Shown here: one piece after another, positions 16,903 through 26,004 of the stretch | Layout of the letters: every line of letters starts with the position of its first letter | Position numbering within the stretch: position 1 is the first letter of the stretch | NCBI GenBank assembly: GCA_015058405.1 | Contig: SVCL01000190.1 | Span: 1-37,829, forward strand | Length of the DNA stretch: 37,829 nt | Reading direction: 5' to 3' | From: Clostridium sp. | Lineage (GTDB): Bacteria; Bacillota; Clostridia; Clostridiales; Clostridiaceae | Made by a program: the position numbers and the translations under genes | Notes under the pieces: model-generated | What the model saw: the letters and a program-made list of their open reading frames with translations, nothing else | Told to the model about the DNA's origin: nothing | The model's database searches: none

Positions 16903-18504
16903 CTAGAACTCCATGTATTCCATAATTATCTTTTCTGCAACCTTTATTCCATCAACAGCAGCAGATATTATACCTCCAGCAAAACCCGCTCCTTCACCTG
17001 CTGGATAAAGTCCTTTAGCACTTATACTTTCTAAATTTTCATTTCTACTTATTCTAACCGGTGCAGAAGTTCTAGTTTCAATTCCTGTTAAGATTGCATC
17101 ATTCATTGCATATCCTTTGATTCTCGAATCAAACTTTACTATACCATCCTTTAAGCTATCTATTACGTAATTAGGTAAGCATCCTCTCATATCTTGAAGT
17201 TCATATCCAGCAGTATAAGATGGATTAACACTACCTATCTTAGTACTCTTTTGATCCTTTAAGAAATCTCCAACTAATTGAACTGGTGCCTTATAATTTC
17301 CTCCACCTAATTCATAAGCCAATCTTTCGTAATGTCTTTGAAATTCCATTCCTTTTAGTGGTGAACTTCCTTCAAAATCTTCTGGGCCAACAGTTACAAC
17401 TAAAGCTGAATTAGCATTTTCCAAATCTCTAGCATGATAACTCATACCATTAGAAACAAGTCTTTTCTCCTCTGATGCTGCTGCTACTACAACTCCACCT
17501 GGACACATACAGAAAGAATATACCCCTCTCTTTGTTATAGGGCTTTGATAAGTTAATCTATAATCTGCTGCCTTTAATCTTGGGTGATTTGCAAACTTTC
17601 CATATTGACTTACATTAATAAGTTCTTGTGGATGTTCTATTCTAACACCAACAGCAAAAGCCTTACTTTCCATAAATATTCCTATGTTATGAAGCATTTC
17701 ATAAGTATCTCTTGAACTATGCCCTATAGCAAGTACTAATGCTTCACATGGTACTTCTGTTCCATTTACTATTATACTTTGAACTTTTCCATCCTTAACA
17801 TTTATCTTATCAAGCCTTGAATTAAAGTGAATTTCTCCTCCAAGAGCTTTTATTTCTTCTCTTATATTTTTAACTACAACCTTAAGTATATCTGTTCCAA
17901 CATGAGGCTTACCTATATACTTTATTTCTTCTGGAGCACCATACTTTACAAGTTCCTTTAGAATAAAGCTGCATCTATTATCTTTTATTCTAGTAGTAAG
18001 TTTACCATCAGAGAAAGCACCTGCTCCCCCTTCTCCAAATTGAACATTAGATTCTAAGTTAAGATCACTTTCACCCTTCCAAAAACTTTCCACAGTTTTT
18101 GTTCTATTATCCACATCTTCTCCTCGTTCAAATATTATAGGTTTATACCCTTCTCTAGCTAAAGTAAGAGCTGAAAAAATCCCTGCTGGTCCAAATCCTA
18201 TTACAACTGGTCTTGAATTAAGTTTTTTACTACCATGAACAGTATTTTCCTCAAATTCAGGTTCTTCAATTTTAGCATCCTTACACTTTGCCTTTTTTAA
18301 TACTGACTTCTCACCATTGCATTTTATATCTACACAATAGTTAAACTTAATATTGTCTTTTTTTCTTGCATCTATACTTTCCTTAATTATCTTAAGCTCT
18401 ATTATATCCTCTTCTAAGATTTTAAGAGATTTTGCAACTTTCTTTTTTAATAGCTCTTGAGACTCATCTATATTTAAACTTATATTATTTACTCTTATAG
18501 CCAT
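16903..18504 (-). CDS. NAD(FAD)-utilizing dehydrogenase family protein
   Basis: This 533-residue flavoprotein has an N-terminal domain (1-95) and a Rossmann fold at about residue 102 (VVIGFGPAGIFSALTLAREG, then an acidic/FER end). Further conserved segments are VQFGEGGAGAFSDGKL and a C-terminal PAGEGAGFAGGI, which closes the FAD site. It belongs to the widespread family annotated as FAD-dependent protein or uncharacterised dehydrogenase. The substrate is unknown. ATGs at 18513 and 18510 directly follow the AAAAGG site, so the ATG at 18504 (MAIRVNN) is the better start. It follows cdaR after a terminator, so it is probably a separate unit. Confidence 0.85.
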   Translation of the reverse strand: MAIRVNNISLNIDESQELLKKKVAKSLKILEEDIIELKIIKESIDARKKDNIKFNYCVDIKCNGEKSVLKKAKCKDAKIEEPEFEENTVHGSKKLNSRPVVIGFGPAGIFSALTLAREGYKPIIFERGEDVDNRTKTVESFWKGESDLNLESNVQFGEGGAGAFSDGKLTTRIKDNRCSFILKELVKYGAPEEIKYIGKPHVGTDILKVVVKNIREEIKALGGEIHFNSRLDKINVKDGKVQSIIVNGTEVPCEALVLAIGHSSRDTYEMLHNIGIFMESKAFAVGVRIEHPQELINVSQYGKFANHPRLKAADYRLTYQSPITKRGVYSFCMCPGGVVVAAASEEKRLVSNGMSYHARDLENANSALVVTVGPEDFEGSSPLKGMEFQRHYERLAYELGGGNYKAPVQLVGDFLKDQKSTKIGSVNPSYTAGYELQDMRGCLPNYVIDSLKDGIVKFDSRIKGYAMNDAILTGIETRTSAPVRISRNENLESISAKGLYPAGEGAGFAGGIISAAVDGIKVAEKIIMEYMEF

Positions 18505-18557
18505 AATCATCATCCTTTTCTCTTATCGTTAGATAAACATTATATAATAATATAACA

Positions 18558-18585
18558 TAAAAAAAAGTGGCAATGCCACTTTTTT
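18558..18585 (-). terminator. Terminator of cdaA-cdaR
   Basis: AGTGGC-AAT-GCCACT is a perfect 6-bp hairpin with a 3-base loop (18566-18580) followed on the minus strand by eight U. It overlaps the last bases of cdaR. Confidence 0.9.
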
Positions 18586-19825
18586 ATTTGACTGTTATCT
18601 TAATCTTTTCCGGTTTTGATTTAATTTTTATACTTGCTCCTGCATTTTCTAATTTAACATCAACTGGTATGTCATAATCACCAGCTTGAGTTATACTCTC
18701 TAATGATGTAGTAGCTATTATATTAGAATTAGTTATTGAATCTAGCTCTTCCTTTAATCCTTCTAATTCAACAGTAACATTTTCAGCATTATAAATTAAT
18801 GATTGATTTTGTTTGTTATTTAGTGTAACTACTATCCCCTCTAATTTTTTAGTCACAATTTCTGTTTTTGGCTTTTGAGGTTCTTCCTTTTTTACCTTTA
18901 TACTTGCAACAATTTTTTCATTTCCATTATTAAGACTTATACCTTCTGGCAATATAATCCCCACTTGAATATCTTTATCTTCTGTTATTGTGGATAAATC
19001 TATCGGCTCTGTGGATAGACCACTTATATTTTCTAATTTATCTAGCTTTCCAGTTATACCTATTGTATCTTTAGATAGTGTAATACTTTCTAAAGTCACT
19101 CCTTCAGGTAGATTGCCTTTGTGTTCAGCCTTTAATGGAACATTTTTCACATCACCAGCTACCCCTAAACTCAACTTAGCTTTTTCCTCACTAAGAGTAA
19201 CATCTTTCACTTCATTTCCTTCTGAATTAATAGCTATTAAATCAAAAGTTTCTTCTATATCTTCTTTTATATTTAATAACTCTCCTCTAATAACAACTGA
19301 CTGAACTGAATTAACAGAGCTTTCTGGCCCTGATACCTTCACTGTTTTAGGACTTATATTCATATTAGCTTCTGTAAAACCACGTTTATAACTAGTAGTT
19401 ACTTTTGAAGATACTTTAAATTCTTTTTCTACAATTTCCTCCAATACAACCTTTACCGTTAATACTCCACCATTCTTTATATTTAAGTTATCTGGTGAAT
19501 CGACTATTTGCACTGGAATATTATTCTCACCTTTTTTTAAACTATAGTTACTTAAATCTGCTTTTATAATAAAATCATTTTTCTTTGCTACATATATATC
19601 ATTAACAGGTCCTTCAACTTTTAAATCTACTGTAAAACTTTGATTAGATGCAAGGCATAAATTTGACTGTTTTAATATATCTGTATTTTCTAAAACAACT
19701 TCTACACCTTTTATATCTGAAGTTCTTGTAGGATTTTCAACATTAGATACATACAACCATAACCCAAATGATAAAATTAAACAAACTAATTTTACAACTA
19801 TTCTCTTTTCATTCCCATTATCCAT
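18584..19825 (-). CDS. cdaR: YbbR-domain regulator of c-di-AMP synthase
   Basis: This 413-residue protein has a short cytoplasmic tail and one membrane helix (about 10-26, LVCLILSFGLWLYV), then extracytoplasmic beta-rich YbbR repeats to the end. A Pro/Lys/Glu-rich linker near 310-325 separates the last repeat. It overlaps cdaA by 28 bases, the classical cdaA-cdaR arrangement, and presumably modulates CdaA from the cell surface. A strong terminator follows immediately, so glmM, which often comes next, is not co-transcribed here. Confidence 0.9.
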   Translation of the reverse strand: MDNGNEKRIVVKLVCLILSFGLWLYVSNVENPTRTSDIKGVEVVLENTDILKQSNLCLASNQSFTVDLKVEGPVNDIYVAKKNDFIIKADLSNYSLKKGENNIPVQIVDSPDNLNIKNGGVLTVKVVLEEIVEKEFKVSSKVTTSYKRGFTEANMNISPKTVKVSGPESSVNSVQSVVIRGELLNIKEDIEETFDLIAINSEGNEVKDVTLSEEKAKLSLGVAGDVKNVPLKAEHKGNLPEGVTLESITLSKDTIGITGKLDKLENISGLSTEPIDLSTITEDKDIQVGIILPEGISLNNGNEKIVASIKVKKEEPQKPKTEIVTKKLEGIVVTLNNKQNQSLIYNAENVTVELEGLKEELDSITNSNIIATTSLESITQAGDYDIPVDVKLENAGASIKIKSKPEKIKITVK

Positions 19826-20649
19826 GCCTTCACCTTCTCCCTAGCTGTTTTAACTCTCTTGGCTTCTCTATTTTCCATTAATTTTATCAATATAGTTTTT
19901 AGCTTATCTTTATCATAGTTTCTTGTAAGCTTTCCATTGACAGCTAAAGAAATAACTCCTGTTTCTTCTGAAACTACTATAATTAATGCATCAGAGTTTT
20001 CTGATAACCCCATAGCAGCTCTATGTCTAGTTCCAAGTTTTTTATTTATTAAATTATTATTAGTTAAAGGTAATACACACCCAGAGGCATGAATTCTATT
20101 TTTTCTAATTATTGTCGCACCATCATGTAGTGGTGTATTAATAACAAATATATTCTCAAGTAAAGCAGAAGTCACCTTCGCATCAATTATTGTTCCAGAT
20201 AACAATATATCGCCAAGACCTGTAGCCTGCTCTATAACTATAAGAGCTCCAGTTTTAGTTTCTGCCAAATTATCCACAGCTATTACAATTTCATTAACAA
20301 CTTCATTCCTATTTTCCATACTCTGAACATTATGAATATCGTCAAAAGCACTTCTTCCCAAGTGTTCTAGTGCTCTTCTTATTTCAGGTTGAAATATAAT
20401 TATTACAGATAATACACCTATAGTTAATGTTTTATTTAAAATAAAATAAAGCATATCTAACTTAAATACATAGCTTATAGGTATAAGTGCTACTATAAAC
20501 ACTAAACCTTTTAATAATTGCTCTGCTCTTGTTTCTTTTATTAACATATATCCTTTATAAAATATAAAGGATACAACTAGTATATCTAAGATAGACCATA
20601 TTGATATATTTTTAATTGTGTTTGTTAACATATAATATAACTCTTGCAT
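19798..20649 (-). CDS. cdaA: Diadenylate cyclase (c-di-AMP synthase)
   Basis: This 283-residue membrane enzyme makes c-di-AMP from two ATP. It has three N-terminal membrane helices within about 1-85, then the DAC domain with DGA at residues 176-178 (PLHDGATI) and the RHR motif at 208-210 (GTRHRAAMG). The ATG at 20649 is preceded by GAGGTG; an in-frame ATG four codons upstream (20661) overlaps that site. A TATAAT near 20679-20684 on the minus strand is a possible -10 but lacks a good -35. c-di-AMP controls potassium, osmolyte and wall homeostasis. Confidence 0.94.
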   Translation of the reverse strand: MQELYYMLTNTIKNISIWSILDILVVSFIFYKGYMLIKETRAEQLLKGLVFIVALIPISYVFKLDMLYFILNKTLTIGVLSVIIIFQPEIRRALEHLGRSAFDDIHNVQSMENRNEVVNEIVIAVDNLAETKTGALIVIEQATGLGDILLSGTIIDAKVTSALLENIFVINTPLHDGATIIRKNRIHASGCVLPLTNNNLINKKLGTRHRAAMGLSENSDALIIVVSEETGVISLAVNGKLTRNYDKDKLKTILIKLMENREAKRVKTAREKVKAWIMGMKRE

Positions 20650-20767
20650 TTCACACCTCATAAAACTACTCTATATAAATTATACACTAAATAAATATTC
20701 CTTAATATAAGGGTAATTACAAATTTATGAATATTTAATATTTTTTTATACTATTTTTTCTTTTAAA

Positions 20768-20796
20768 AAATATACATTTTATATGAACACATAATA
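20768..20796 (+). promoter_or_regulatory. Possible sigma-G (forespore) promoter of the coiled-coil protein gene
   Basis: AAATA (20768-20772), 17 bp, then CATAATA (20790-20796). The -10 equals that upstream of the SleB-like gene and cwlD. The -35 matches sigma-G type (G-H-A-T-R) in four of five positions. It lies 26 bases before the ATG. Confidence 0.45.
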
Positions 20797-20821
20797 AATA
20801 TTCATTGAAAGGAGATAAAAT

Positions 20822-21811
20822 ATGAATTTAGAAAAACTTAAAATAAATAAAAAATATATTATTTTCTTGTCCTTCTTAATTATTATTCCTTTATTTATTT
20901 TCTTTATTATTAATTTGACTCCTCCTTCTAATAAACTTAATAATAATATAGACAACATATACAGCGAAATTGAAAAATGTAATACTAATCTAAAAAACTC
21001 AATAGATAGCAAAGGACTTAATTTAGAAAATGCTGAAAATATACTATCAACTGAATTAGTTAACTTATCTAATATAAAGGATAAACTAAATTCTTTACAA
21101 TTAGATGACACTAAGCTTGAGATAAAGGATAAGCTACTTGAAACATTAAATTATAATATTACTTTATATGAAACTTGCTTAAGTATTATAAAAAAACCTA
21201 ATGACAATGACATACTAGATAGATATGAAAATTTATCTAATTCCTACTCTCTATTACTAAAAAATTATGAAACCTTAAATCTTTTAGGTGCTAAAATGGA
21301 TTTTCCAAAAGAGAGTCAAACATTTGTTAATCTAACATTAAATTATTCTAATAACATCATAAAACTAAATAGAGATAAAGATATTAGGGTAAGTTTAAAA
21401 AGAAATTATATCTCTAGCTTAGAAGAATGTATTAACACTTTTAATAGTATATCTGAAGACTTAGAACCAGCTTTAAATAAAATTAAGGAAGAAAAAAGAG
21501 ATCTTAATGTACTACTCAAAGATATTAAAGAAAAGAAATCAACACTAAACCAAATTAAAAATAAATCTTATTGTATCGCTATTCCCGAAGAAGGCACTAA
21601 CTGTTTTGATTTACTTCAAGATACTATTACCTATTATGATTTATACATTAACTCTTTAGAACAATCCATTGTTGTAGAACAAACCTGTAATAAAGAGAAT
21701 AATTGCAAAAATATTGAGGAAAACTATAATAATAGTTTTGCTAAATACAAGGACTTTCTTGCTAGTTTAAAGGATTTAAGAGAGGAACTGGATAAATTCA
21801 ATAAAAAATAG
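20822..21811 (+). CDS. Unknown membrane-anchored coiled-coil protein
   Basis: I do not recognise a family. The 329-residue protein has a short cytoplasmic start, one strong membrane helix (about 12-32), then a long helical, Leu/Asn/Lys/Glu-rich region with coiled-coil character, probably outside the membrane. Two Cys pairs (CIAI then NCFDLL near 255-265; TCNKENNC near 300) suggest disulphides or a metal site. The ATG follows AAAGGAGAT. It is divergent from cdaA. The next gene, a spore cortex-lytic-type hydrolase, is on the same strand 59 bases later, and a sigma-G-like promoter precedes both. A forespore role is inferred from this context only. Confidence 0.6.
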   Translation: MNLEKLKINKKYIIFLSFLIIIPLFIFFIINLTPPSNKLNNNIDNIYSEIEKCNTNLKNSIDSKGLNLENAENILSTELVNLSNIKDKLNSLQLDDTKLEIKDKLLETLNYNITLYETCLSIIKKPNDNDILDRYENLSNSYSLLLKNYETLNLLGAKMDFPKESQTFVNLTLNYSNNIIKLNRDKDIRVSLKRNYISSLEECINTFNSISEDLEPALNKIKEEKRDLNVLLKDIKEKKSTLNQIKNKSYCIAIPEEGTNCFDLLQDTITYYDLYINSLEQSIVVEQTCNKENNCKNIEENYNNSFAKYKDFLASLKDLREELDKFNKK

Positions 21812-21839
21812 TATATATATTTTCCTTTTGGTCATAATA
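21811..21839 (+). promoter_or_regulatory. Predicted sigma-G promoter of the SleB-like gene
   Basis: GTATA (21811-21815), 17 bp, then CATAATA (21833-21839), a full match to the forespore sigma-G pattern. It overlaps the last base of the upstream gene. The same motif with the same spacing precedes cwlD. Confidence 0.65.
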
Positions 21840-21870
21840 TGTTTTGACCGGGTTAGAAAAGGAGGTTTAT

Positions 21871-22404
21871 ATGAAAAAATTTTTTAATTTTATTTTGCTT
21901 TACTTAGCCCTCTCACTAGTAAATCCTTTTAATAATATTTTAACTTTAAAAGCCGTGGCTTCAGAAAGAGACAATATGACAAATGCTAACATAGATGAAG
22001 TAGTAGAAGTATTTAATCACGGTCAACAAAGTCTATATGTTACTAGAGCAGATATAGATTTAATGGCTAAATTAATTTATGCAGAAAGTAGAGGTGAACC
22101 ATTTGAAGGAAAGGTAGCAGTTGCTTCTGTTGTATTAAACAGAGTATTAAACTCACATTTTCCCAATAGTATTAAGGGGGTAATCTTTCAACCTAACGCA
22201 TTTTCGTGTGTTCATAATAATCAAATAAAAGCTTATCCTGATGATAATTGTTATAACGCAGTATATGAAGCTTTAAAGGGTAATGACCCAACAAATGAAG
22301 CTTTATATTTTTATAACCCGTCTACAGCAACTTGTACATGGATGAAAAAAACAGAAAAAATAGATCCTAAAGTCATCGGACACCATCTATTTTTTAGATG
22401 TTAA
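21871..22404 (+). CDS. SleB/CwlJ-type cell wall hydrolase
   Basis: This 177-residue exported protein has a signal peptide (about 1-30, MKKFFNFILLYLALSL, then an AVASE cleavage region). Its C-terminal Hydrolase_2 domain begins at DIDLMAKLIYAESRGEPFEG. Glu72 is the expected catalytic residue of this lytic-transglycosylase-like family. No peptidoglycan-binding repeat is present, so it is shorter than SleB and closer to a minimal SleB/CwlJ catalytic unit. The ATG at 21871 follows AAAGGAGG; an in-frame TTG nine codons upstream has no site. A role in spore cortex hydrolysis is likely from the family and the sigma-G promoter. Confidence 0.85.
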   Translation: MKKFFNFILLYLALSLVNPFNNILTLKAVASERDNMTNANIDEVVEVFNHGQQSLYVTRADIDLMAKLIYAESRGEPFEGKVAVASVVLNRVLNSHFPNSIKGVIFQPNAFSCVHNNQIKAYPDDNCYNAVYEALKGNDPTNEALYFYNPSTATCTWMKKTEKIDPKVIGHHLFFRC

Positions 22405-22407
22405 TAT

Positions 22408-22443
22408 AAAAAAATAAGGGTAAAAATAATACCCTTATTTTTT
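22408..22443. terminator. Bidirectional terminator between the hydrolase gene and iadA
   Basis: AAAAAATAAGGGT and ACCCTTATTTTTT form a perfect 13-bp stem with a 9-base loop. Each strand ends in a U run, so it serves both convergent genes. Confidence 0.92.
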
Positions 22444-22446
22444 ATG

Positions 22447-23622
22447 CTAATTTTCAAATGTACCTTTTACTAATACTTCTTTATTTTTTATTAACGCTCT
22501 TCCTTTTGCATATACGGTATCTATCTTCAAAGTATCTTTATCTACTAAAACAAAATCAGCTTGATAGTTTTTTTGAATTCTTCCTAAGTTATTAAATTTC
22601 AATACTTCTGCAACATTAGAAGTTATTACTGCTATAGCATCTTCTATAGGAACATTTTTATTTAAAATTGCATCTCTAACTTCACCATATAAAGTTTCTA
22701 CAGAACATATTCCAAGCCCTATAAGCTCTCTTTTTTCATTAAAAAGAGGCATACTTCCCTGTGCATCTGAAGAAAATGTCACTTTATCTAAAGGCAAATT
22801 CATATCATATATTTTTTTTAAGCCTTCACTTGCCCTTAATTCACCAGGCTCTAAAAATTCTGGATTAGAGCTAGTAGTTAAATCTATAAATCCACCTTCT
22901 TTTAAATAATCCATTCCCATTTCAAAAAGTTCTGAACTTCTATTGATATGAGTTGGTAATAGCTGTGTTGCAGGAATCTCTGTATTTCTAATTAAAGAAA
23001 ATAGCATTTCTAGCTTCTTAGCTCCTCCACCTAAATGAACATTTACGATTCCAGCTTTACCAGATAACAGACCTCCAACTCTAGCCTTAGCTACTGTATT
23101 TACAAATTCATCATATTTAGGTTGTGAACTTCTATGATCAGATAAAGCTATTTCTCCAACTCCAATTATTTTATCTATAAGCATTAAATCTTCTTTTATT
23201 CCACTTGTAGCTGTTTTAACTGGTATTTCGTAAGAACCTGAATAACAATAAGTTGTTATTCCTTCTTCCTCTAAGACCCTAGCTTTTGCAATAAGTGAAT
23301 TAATGTCTCTACAAACACCATCAGTTCCTAAACACCCAACTACAGTTGTTACTCCTGCCTTAGTTAATTCTGAAAAATTTATTTCTCTTGTTCTAGTAGA
23401 GAATCCACCTTCTCCACCTCCACCAATTATATGGACATGATTATCTATAAATCCCGGAAACATAATATATCCTTTACCATCTATTTCCGTTATATCAACA
23501 AAATCCTTCGGTATTTTTATTTCATCATAAATTCCTTCAAAAACGTTAGATGTTATAACAACCTGCTTCTTTCCTAGATACTTAGGACTATAAACTTCAA
23601 CATCTTTAATAACTGTAATCAA
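22447..23622 (-). CDS. iadA: Isoaspartyl (beta-aspartyl) dipeptidase
   Basis: This 391-residue amidohydrolase removes isoaspartate from dipeptides formed by protein ageing. It shows the metal-binding HVHIIGGGGEGGFSTRT near residue 63, GEIALSDHRSSQP (about 136-148), NVHLGGG and LPTHINRS histidines, and a late SSDAQGS aspartate. The start is TTG, seven bases from AGGAAG; no in-frame ATG lies upstream. It is the last gene of the CHR-TPR-iadA operon, 16 bases after the TPR gene. Other cyclic amidohydrolases are possible but the motifs fit IadA. Confidence 0.9.
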   Translation of the reverse strand: MITVIKDVEVYSPKYLGKKQVVITSNVFEGIYDEIKIPKDFVDITEIDGKGYIMFPGFIDNHVHIIGGGGEGGFSTRTREINFSELTKAGVTTVVGCLGTDGVCRDINSLIAKARVLEEEGITTYCYSGSYEIPVKTATSGIKEDLMLIDKIIGVGEIALSDHRSSQPKYDEFVNTVAKARVGGLLSGKAGIVNVHLGGGAKKLEMLFSLIRNTEIPATQLLPTHINRSSELFEMGMDYLKEGGFIDLTTSSNPEFLEPGELRASEGLKKIYDMNLPLDKVTFSSDAQGSMPLFNEKRELIGLGICSVETLYGEVRDAILNKNVPIEDAIAVITSNVAEVLKFNNLGRIQKNYQADFVLVDKDTLKIDTVYAKGRALIKNKEVLVKGTFEN

Positions 23623-23638
23623 ACCATCACTTCCTAGC

Positions 23639-24946
23639 TTATTCTACGCTATTTAATAAGTTAGTAATAACATCATTATTATACATAGTATCTGAATACT
23701 TTTCCTTTATCTCTTCTGCATATAAAACACTTCTATCAATATCCATATCTTTATAAAGTATAGCTAACTTGTATACAGTTTCCGCCATATAATCTCCTGA
23801 TTTATAGTTATTATAATATTCCTCAAACATCTTTATAGCCTCTTCATTATCTCCTAACTTTTCACTAATTGATGCATCAAAGAATATTATATGAGGCTTC
23901 AAATAACTATCCTCAGCATACTTATATCCTTTTCTAAATTCTTCTCTTGCTTCTTTAAACGCTTTTTCATTATAGAGCCTTGAACCTTCATCATAAAAAT
24001 ACTGTACCCCTTCTTTTTTAAGAAGTTGTTTTGCATTTATATAAACAGTTTTTTCTTTGCCAGTTAAAGCTTTATTTCCTATTAATTCTAACTTACTATA
24101 AACAGCATTAAATTCTTTATTAGTTATATTTTCTTGAAGTTCATCAAAATTAACTTCTACTTTAGTTTTTCCTGTTTCTTCTGTATCATTCCCTGACTCT
24201 TCTTCATTTTTAACATCTGTATCTTCTTCTGATTCCTGAGGCTTGTCTGTCCTATCTTCTTCTAAAGCTACTTCTTTAGATGATGTATCATTATTTACTC
24301 TATTTTTCAAAGTAGATATTGTAATAAAACTTAACATACCAACTGATATTATTATAGTCATACATACTAATGCTTTTACAAATCCACCTTTTCTTCTTGA
24401 AGTAGTTATCTTAATTTTATTAATATCATATAATTGTTTCGCTATCTTATTACCTTCAACATTATTTTTATCTTGATTTAAGACTTCTGTTATATATATG
24501 GAGCAAGCCTTGTAATCTCCCTTTCTCATATAACATATAGCAAGAGCTAAATTAACCTTAATAGAATTAAAAGTACTTTTTTTACACAACTTTAATAAAA
24601 CTATTGCTTCATCTATTCTTAGTTCCTTAAGTAATTTTTCAGCTTCTTTATACTTTCTAAGTCTTTCTAAATCGCTTTTTGAGTCTGCCATATAATTTTT
24701 TGCCAAATTATCGCCATTACATTCTGAATTTGCCTTCCAAGCTCCTCTAGCACCTTCTAAATCACCTTTTATATATAAAATTAGACCCTTCAAATTAAAG
24801 GCAGCTCTATTTTTAATATTCTTAGATATAGCCTTATCACACTTTTTTATAGCTTTATCTAGTTCTCCATTCTCATAATAATCTAATGCTTTAATATAAG
24901 CCTTATCTTTTTCTTTATTCTTCACCTTTTTTACAATACCCCCCAC
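23639..24946 (-). CDS. Membrane protein with cytoplasmic and extracytoplasmic TPR-like regions
   Basis: The 435-residue product has N-terminal TPR repeats (about 15-170), one membrane helix (about 190-211), a very acidic Glu/Asp/Thr linker (about 215-260), and a C-terminal repeat region (270-435) with the KAFKEAREEFRKGYKYAED pattern. The exact function is unknown; such proteins often scaffold envelope complexes. The gene overlaps the upstream CHR gene by 16 bases. The start is unclear: the GTG at 24946 has no good site, while a GTG at 24925 lies about 13 bases after a GGGGGG run, so the true N-terminus may be seven residues shorter. Confidence 0.7.
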   Translation of the reverse strand: MGGIVKKVKNKEKDKAYIKALDYYENGELDKAIKKCDKAISKNIKNRAAFNLKGLILYIKGDLEGARGAWKANSECNGDNLAKNYMADSKSDLERLRKYKEAEKLLKELRIDEAIVLLKLCKKSTFNSIKVNLALAICYMRKGDYKACSIYITEVLNQDKNNVEGNKIAKQLYDINKIKITTSRRKGGFVKALVCMTIIISVGMLSFITISTLKNRVNNDTSSKEVALEEDRTDKPQESEEDTDVKNEEESGNDTEETGKTKVEVNFDELQENITNKEFNAVYSKLELIGNKALTGKEKTVYINAKQLLKKEGVQYFYDEGSRLYNEKAFKEAREEFRKGYKYAEDSYLKPHIIFFDASISEKLGDNEEAIKMFEEYYNNYKSGDYMAETVYKLAILYKDMDIDRSVLYAEEIKEKYSDTMYNNDVITNLLNSVE

Positions 24947-25467
24947 ATAATTATTCCTAATATTGCAGCTATTACAATTGTTACTATAGGATGAATATGT
25001 ATCTTCTTACTAAATAAACATACTCCTATTATTAAAGTAATTATTATTGATTTCATATCTACATATGCTGTTTTCGCTAATGAAATAAAAGCATTTAAAA
25101 TTAATGCAATTAAAACAGGTCTCATTCCTATAAGAGCAGATTTCAAAATCTCTGATTTCTTAAACCTCTGAATTAATTTATTTGCAATGCTTATTAATAT
25201 AAAAGAAACTGCTGTTATACCTGCTGTAGCTGAAATGCTACCTAATAAACCTGCAACCTTTGATCCTACAAAAGTTGCTGAATTAACTGCTATAGGTCCT
25301 GGTGTCATTTGTGATATACCTATTATATCAATAAATTCACTAATTTCTATCCATTTATTTTTTTCTATAACTTCTTTTTGTATAAAAGGAATCATAGCAT
25401 AGCCTCCACCAAAACTGAAGGCACCTATTTTAAAGAAAGTTAAAAATAACTTTAATAATATGTTCAT
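24931..25467 (-). CDS. CHR-family (chromate transporter-like) protein, second half
   Basis: This 178-residue single CHR-domain protein has an N-terminal FKIGAFSFGGGYAMIPFIQ motif, a SQMTPGPIAVNSATFVG motif (about 52-69), then four to five membrane helices. Short CHR proteins work as pairs, with the two halves in opposite membrane orientation; the partner is the gene directly upstream with no intergenic base. Chromate export is the named activity, but in anaerobes the physiological ion is usually unknown. Confidence 0.88.
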   Translation of the reverse strand: MNILLKLFLTFFKIGAFSFGGGYAMIPFIQKEVIEKNKWIEISEFIDIIGISQMTPGPIAVNSATFVGSKVAGLLGSISATAGITAVSFILISIANKLIQRFKKSEILKSALIGMRPVLIALILNAFISLAKTAYVDMKSIIITLIIGVCLFSKKIHIHPIVTIVIAAILGIIMWGVL

Positions 25468-26004
25468 TTACTTAACCCTCTTCCTACAAAAAATTATTCC
25501 ATATACTGCTCCAGCTATTGTCACTATAACAGGACTAATTTTAAATACTACTAAGCATATTAAAGCAACAACTAATATAATTGCATTTTCTATATTTTTT
25601 TTTACATTCTGAATCATACTTACTACACCAACTAAAACCAACATTGGTACTGCCGCTGAAATTCCTTTAAAAGCTAAATTAACGTAATAGTTATCTCTAA
25701 ACCTCATAAAATAAGTTGCTATCAAAGTAATTATCAAAAATGACGGCAAAGTAATTCCTAGTACTGCCATTATAGCTCCTAATACTCCTGAGATTTTATA
25801 TCCAATAAAAGTAGAGCAATTTAATGCTAAAGGACCTGGTAAGCTTTGAGATATAACTATCATATCTACAAATTCCTGTTTATCAACCCATTTTTCTTTA
25901 TTAACGACTTCCTCTTCAATCAAAGGAATCATGGCATAACCTCCACCAAATGTAAAAGCACCTATCTTAAAAAATGTTATGAACATTTTAAATAAATCGC
26001 TCAT
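25468..26004 (-). CDS. CHR-family (chromate transporter-like) protein, first half
   Basis: This 178-residue single CHR-domain protein is a paralogue of its downstream neighbour. It has FKIGAFTFGGGYAMIPLIEEEV near the N-terminus, then SQSLPGPLALNCSTFIGYK and several membrane helices. The ATG has an AAAGGAAG site. It heads the four-gene operon CHR-CHR-TPR-iadA. The pair together equals one long bidomain ChrA. Substrate not determined. Confidence 0.88.
   Translation of the reverse strand: MSDLFKMFITFFKIGAFTFGGGYAMIPLIEEEVVNKEKWVDKQEFVDMIVISQSLPGPLALNCSTFIGYKISGVLGAIMAVLGITLPSFLIITLIATYFMRFRDNYYVNLAFKGISAAVPMLVLVGVVSMIQNVKKNIENAIILVVALICLVVFKISPVIVTIAGAVYGIIFCRKRVK

Noticed and set aside
20779..21111. 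Minus-strand open frame with hydrophobic stretches opposite the coiled-coil gene
   Set aside because: It is antisense to a gene with a clear ribosome site and promoter, and its hydrophobic runs mirror Lys/Asn-rich codons.
21829..21850. GGTCA/TGACC hairpin between the coiled-coil gene and the hydrolase gene
   Set aside because: A 5-bp stem with a long loop and no U run is too weak for a terminator; the sigma-G promoter there explains the sequence better.
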